64,000 nt of DNA, taken from assembly GCA_035294085.1 (NCBI GenBank), contig DATGLP010000004.1, positions 1 to 64,000 of the forward strand. The letters are read 5' to 3'. Both the position numbers and the translations under genes were made by a program. The notes under the pieces were generated by a model. That model was not told where the DNA came from, searched no databases, and saw only the letters and a list, made by a program, of their open reading frames with translations. Positions 61,207 through 64,000 of this stretch are shown one piece after another; the stretch's first letter is position 1, and every line of letters starts with the position of its first letter. The stretch is from Acidimicrobiales bacterium. GTDB taxonomy: Bacteria > Actinomycetota > Acidimicrobiia > Acidimicrobiales > Bog-793.

Positions 61207-62075
61207 GGCGAGACCACCGCCTTCGGCGCGAAGTGCTGGTCGTCGATCCGCCGGATCGTCGCGAGGTCGCTGTCGCTGCGCAGGCGGTCCTGGAAGTGTG
61301 GCGCTCGCCACGGGTCCCAGTGTGCGCTGATGAGCTTGCCGGTGATCCCTTGGGCGGCCTCGGAGAGGAGGAAGGCGGTGAGCTCGGCTGCGGGCTCGGG
61401 CGCGTCGCCCTCGCCCTGCTCGCGGGCACGCAGGGTGCGCTCGAAGTACTCGGGCCCGGCGAGCTCGGGACCCGCCGCGAGCGTCTCGGCGTGCATCGGC
61501 GTGACGACGAAGCCAGGAGCGACGCAGTTCGCCCGCACGCCGTCGGCGGCGAGCTCCGCGGCCAGGTTCTCGGTGAGCCGGACGACCGCAGCCTTGGAGG
61601 CCGCGTAGGCGTCGAAGCGGGGGAACGGCCCCGTGGCGCCGCCACCCGAGAAGGTCACGATGGAGCCCTGCGCCCGCTTCAAGGCGGCGAGGGTGGCGGT
61701 GATCGCGAGCAGCGTGCCGGTGAGGTTGACGTCGACGGTCCGGCGGAACGCGGCGACGTCCCAGGAGCCGACGGGCCCGATCGGCGGGAGGATCGCGGCG
61801 GCCGTGACAACGCCGTCGACCCGGCCGCGCTCGGCGAGCTGTGCGCCAGCGCTCGCCCAGGCGTGCTCGTCGGTCACATCGAGGACGATCGGCTCGTGCG
61901 GCCCGTTCGGCAGAGAGACGGCGAGCTCGTGCAGGCGCTCGGCAGATCGGGCGACGAGGGCGAGGGTGGCTCCCTCGCGCGCGAGGTGCGCGACGAGCAC
62001 GCGCCCGATCCCCCCCGTCGCACCGGTGACCACGACGCGCCTGCCCGCCAGCGCGCCCCCGTGCCGATCCGTCAT
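61203..62075 (-). CDS. Short-chain dehydrogenase/reductase
   Basis: This 290-residue SDR has T-G-A-T-G-G-I-G near 17-24, Ser in V-T-F-S-G-G-G, and Y-A-A-S-K. It carries an unusual C-terminal extension of about 40 residues (H-W-D-P-W-R-A-P-H-F) after the standard fold. It may reduce or epimerise a nucleotide sugar together with the Gfo/Idh/MocA enzyme encoded just upstream. Confidence 0.82.
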   Translation of the reverse strand: MTDRHGGALAGRRVVVTGATGGIGRVLVAHLAREGATLALVARSAERLHELAVSLPNGPHEPIVLDVTDEHAWASAGAQLAERGRVDGVVTAAAILPPIGPVGSWDVAAFRRTVDVNLTGTLLAITATLAALKRAQGSIVTFSGGGATGPFPRFDAYAASKAAVVRLTENLAAELAADGVRANCVAPGFVVTPMHAETLAAGPELAGPEYFERTLRAREQGEGDAPEPAAELTAFLLSEAAQGITGKLISAHWDPWRAPHFQDRLRSDSDLATIRRIDDQHFAPKAVVSP

Positions 62076-63070
62076 CGTCGTCGTGCCTCCTCGACGCACG
62101 ACCACGCGAACCGTGCCGAGGCGAGGTCGCCCTCGAGCGTTGCCGGATCGCCGGCGGCGATGGCCACGGCGAAGTGCTCCCACTCCGAGGCCCACGAGCC
62201 GTCGCGTTCGGGGTAGCGGACCTCCTCGAGGTCGGGCGGTCCGAGCTCCGGGAGCATCCGGTACAGGCGCAGGCGCTGCGCGCCGTAGGAGCCGGCGAGG
62301 CCGTCGACCACGAGTTTCGCGCGCTCGCAGGCGACCTCGAGCGAGAAGGTGTTCTTCCACTCCGTCCAGCTGACGTGCAGGAGCGCGAAGGGCGAGCGCG
62401 TCCCGACGCCGCCCTGCTCGCCGAGCAGCAGGACGGCGTTGTCGTCGACCGGCGCGGACCAGAACTGCGTGCGCAGCATGGCGCTGTGAAGGGGGAGCGG
62501 CCCGCAGATCGCGTACGCGAGGTCGAGGAGGTGCATCCCCTGGTCCACGAGCTCGCCGCCGCCCGAGAGCGCCGGGTCGCACCGCCACTCGCGCTCGTAG
62601 CCGAGCCGGCCGCCGTGGCCGTAGCGGGCGCGCACGTAGAGGACGTCGCCGTGTCGGCGCGAGGTCGCCTCCTCGATGGCCCGTGCGATGCCGGGGTGGA
62701 AGCGGTGGTTGAAGCCCACCTTGACGAGCCGCCCGGCTCGCCGGGCGGTCGCCGCGATGGCGTCGATGTCGCCCGTGCCCATCCCGGCGGGCTTCTCGAC
62801 GAGGACGTGCGCGCCCGCCTCGAGCGCCTGGCGCGCGATCGGCGCCAGGTCGCGGTGCACCGTCGCGACGACGACGACGTCGGGCTCCAGGTCGAGCAGG
62901 AGCTCGAGCGTGGCGCACGGCTCCCCGCCGACCTCCTCGGCGAGCTGCTTCGCGCGCTCGGGGTGCACGTCGTAGCAGCCGACGAGCACGTCGCGCCCGA
63001 GCGCACGCGCGCGCTTGGACCCGACGAGGCCGCAGCCGACGATGCCGACGCGAAGCCGTGGGCGGCTCAC
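62072..63070 (-). CDS. Gfo/Idh/MocA family oxidoreductase
   Basis: This 332-residue protein has a Rossmann start V-G-I-V-G-C-G-L-V-G, the V-E-K-P-A-G motif near 95-100 with catalytic Lys, and a G-G-E-L-V-D-Q-G-M-H-L-L-D segment in the C-terminal domain, as in sugar dehydrogenases and sugar-nucleotide modifying members. It probably oxidises a hydroxyl of a nucleotide sugar or polyol. GTG start overlapping the hddA-like stop. Confidence 0.83.
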   Translation of the reverse strand: MSRPRLRVGIVGCGLVGSKRARALGRDVLVGCYDVHPERAKQLAEEVGGEPCATLELLLDLEPDVVVVATVHRDLAPIARQALEAGAHVLVEKPAGMGTGDIDAIAATARRAGRLVKVGFNHRFHPGIARAIEEATSRRHGDVLYVRARYGHGGRLGYEREWRCDPALSGGGELVDQGMHLLDLAYAICGPLPLHSAMLRTQFWSAPVDDNAVLLLGEQGGVGTRSPFALLHVSWTEWKNTFSLEVACERAKLVVDGLAGSYGAQRLRLYRMLPELGPPDLEEVRYPERDGSWASEWEHFAVAIAAGDPATLEGDLASARFAWSCVEEARRR

Positions 63071-64000
63071 GCGTGCTCGCTCGCGTACGCGCCGCCGTAC
63101 TCGAAGTCGAAGGTGAGCTCCGGCGCGCCCGCCTCGGCGAGCGCCCGCCGCGTCTCCTCGGGGCGCAGCGAGTAGACGAGCAGGAAGCCGCCCCCGCCCG
63201 CGCCGATGAGCTTGCCGCCGAGCGCGCTCGCCTCGCGAGCGAGCGCGTAGAGGGAGTCGATCGACGAGTTCGCCATGCCCGGCGACCGCCGCCGCTTGTT
63301 CTCCCAGTGCTCGTGCAGCAAGAGCGCGTAGCCCTCGAGGTCGCCCTCCTCGAGGAGCTTGCGGCTCTCGTAGCCGATCTCCTTGGTCCGGTGGAGGTTC
63401 TCGATCATCGTCCCGTCGCCCGACTTGGAGCGGCGGTCCTGGTCGGAGAGGATCGCGGAGGCCGATCGTGCCTCGCCGGTGTAGAAGAGGAGGAGGTGCT
63501 CGCGAAGCAGCCGGAGCGTCTCGGTGTCGAGCTCGAGCGCCTCGACCTCGACGGTGTCGTCCGGGTGGAATGTGTAGGCGCAGATCCCACCGTGCGCCGC
63601 GACGTACTGGTCCTGCTTGCCCACCGGCTCGTGCAGCACGTCGATCTCGATCGCGCACGCGGCCTCGGCGAGCGCTGCAGGCGTGATCGACGTCCGCCTC
63701 GCGTGGGCGAGCGCCTTGAGCAGACACACGGTGTACGCACCCGAGGAGCCCATGCTCGTCCCCGCGGGGACGTCCGCGACCGACGCGATCTCGAGCGGGT
63801 TGCCGCGCCAGTGCCGCAGCAGCGTCTCCCGCAGGATGGGGTGCTTGATCTCCGAGGGGTGGTCGACCTCTTCGATCTGCGAGTACTTCATCCGGTAGCG
63901 GTGCTGGAAGACGGTGTGCACGAGCATGTAGACGTACTTGTCGATCGCGCCCGAGACGAGGAAGCCCCCGTGCTCTCGGTAGTAGGAGGGAAGGTCCGTG
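63067..64000 (-). CDS. hddA: GHMP kinase, D-glycero-D-manno-heptose-7-phosphate kinase (HddA)-like, N-terminus missing
   Basis: The gene runs off the right edge; 311 codons are present. Visible are T-D-L-P-S-Y-Y-x-E-H-G-G near the truncated start, I-D-K-Y-V-Y, the ATP-binding G-T-S-M-G-S-S-G-A-Y (P-x-x-x-G-L/M-G-S-S motif), G-K-Q-D-Q-Y-V-A-A-H-G-G and the C-terminal G-A-G-G-G-G-F-L. This pattern is characteristic of heptose-7-phosphate kinases of the GDP-heptose pathway, a role supported by the HddC-like enzyme downstream; fucokinase- or mannose-type GHMP kinases are the alternatives. First visible gene of the minus-strand operon. Confidence 0.8.
   Translation of the reverse strand, partial: TDLPSYYREHGGFLVSGAIDKYVYMLVHTVFQHRYRMKYSQIEEVDHPSEIKHPILRETLLRHWRGNPLEIASVADVPAGTSMGSSGAYTVCLLKALAHARRTSITPAALAEAACAIEIDVLHEPVGKQDQYVAAHGGICAYTFHPDDTVEVEALELDTETLRLLREHLLLFYTGEARSASAILSDQDRRSKSGDGTMIENLHRTKEIGYESRKLLEEGDLEGYALLLHEHWENKRRRSPGMANSSIDSLYALAREASALGGKLIGAGGGGFLLVYSLRPEETRRALAEAGAPELTFDFEYGGAYASEHA

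Noticed and set aside
1-64000. CRISPR arrays, tRNA/rRNA genes, insertion sequences, integrases or phage genes
   Set aside because: Searched by eye on both strands in all intervals without genes; no regularly spaced repeats, cloverleaf-like sequences, transposase motifs or attachment-site duplications were found.

Overview
The window is very GC-rich DNA with many GTG starts, densely packed genes and frequent 1-11 nt stop/start overlaps. Together with a RipA/PcsB-like NlpC/P60 protein, a class II fumarase and several apparently leaderless promoters, this suggests a high-GC actinobacterium. An Acidimicrobiia-like lineage is possible, but the sequence alone cannot prove it. I saw no rRNA, tRNA, CRISPR array, insertion sequence or phage gene.

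Left part (1-18192). The end of an M24-type peptidase gene is followed by a short PEP-utiliser-like protein. A TetR repressor (minus strand) then faces a large plus-strand operon (2828-18192) across a control region with a clear palindrome and a strong -35/-10 promoter. The operon carries a BMP-type (nucleoside/purine class) ABC importer: binding protein, double ATPase and two permeases. It also encodes a fusion of three RidA domains, two isochorismatase-fold hydrolases, a CocE-type hydrolase, two amidohydrolases (ACMSD-like and dihydropyrimidinase/allantoinase-like), an SDR, a cupin, a 3-hydroxyisobutyrate-dehydrogenase-like enzyme and a flavin monooxygenase resembling 2,6-dihydroxypyridine 3-monooxygenase. 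Read together, this looks like uptake, hydroxylation, ring opening and stepwise amide or ureide hydrolysis of a nitrogen heterocycle; the substrate is not known.

Middle part (18236-35277). A minus-strand asparaginase and a roughly 900-base gene-free stretch precede a second catabolic operon (20176-35277). It has its own SsuBC/TauBC-type ABC importer and FadR-type GntR regulator, then an amidohydrolase, HbpS/GlcG protein, RidA, gamma-glutamyltransferase-like enzyme, an M24 protein lacking the metal ligands (creatinase-like), DUF2848, an HpaB/HpaC-type two-component monooxygenase, a cupin, a UbiD decarboxylase, the ABC binding protein, a DUF1275 membrane protein and a UbiX flavin prenyltransferase. 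UbiD plus UbiX point to prenyl-FMN-dependent decarboxylation of an aromatic or heteroaromatic acid before hydroxylation by HpaBC. The two operons are built alike (importer, RidA, amidohydrolase, cupin, flavin monooxygenase) but have unrelated transporters and regulators.

Housekeeping-like part (35335-42411). This holds a sucrase/ferredoxin-like Fe-S protein, a stand-alone ERCC4 nuclease, an NlpC/P60 cell-wall hydrolase, fumarase (fumC) and two unrecognised proteins.

Right part (42412-64000) is a surface-glycan locus. After a decayed reading frame come an FkbM-like methyltransferase with a beta-sandwich tail, a CitE-like lyase, two long GT8-like/GT4 glycosyltransferases, a coiled-coil methyltransferase, a tandem GT4 enzyme and a multi-pass membrane protein. 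Converging from the other end is a tightly overlapping operon: heptose-7-phosphate kinase (HddA-like, cut by the window end), Gfo/Idh/MocA oxidoreductase, SDR, methyltransferase, GT2 and sugar-1-phosphate nucleotidyltransferase (HddC-like), with a large membrane protein after it. This fits synthesis of a GDP-heptose-type sugar and assembly of a methylated surface polysaccharide or glycoprotein glycan. The two convergent membrane-protein genes (about 54.9-58.6 kb) look less GC-rich than their surroundings.
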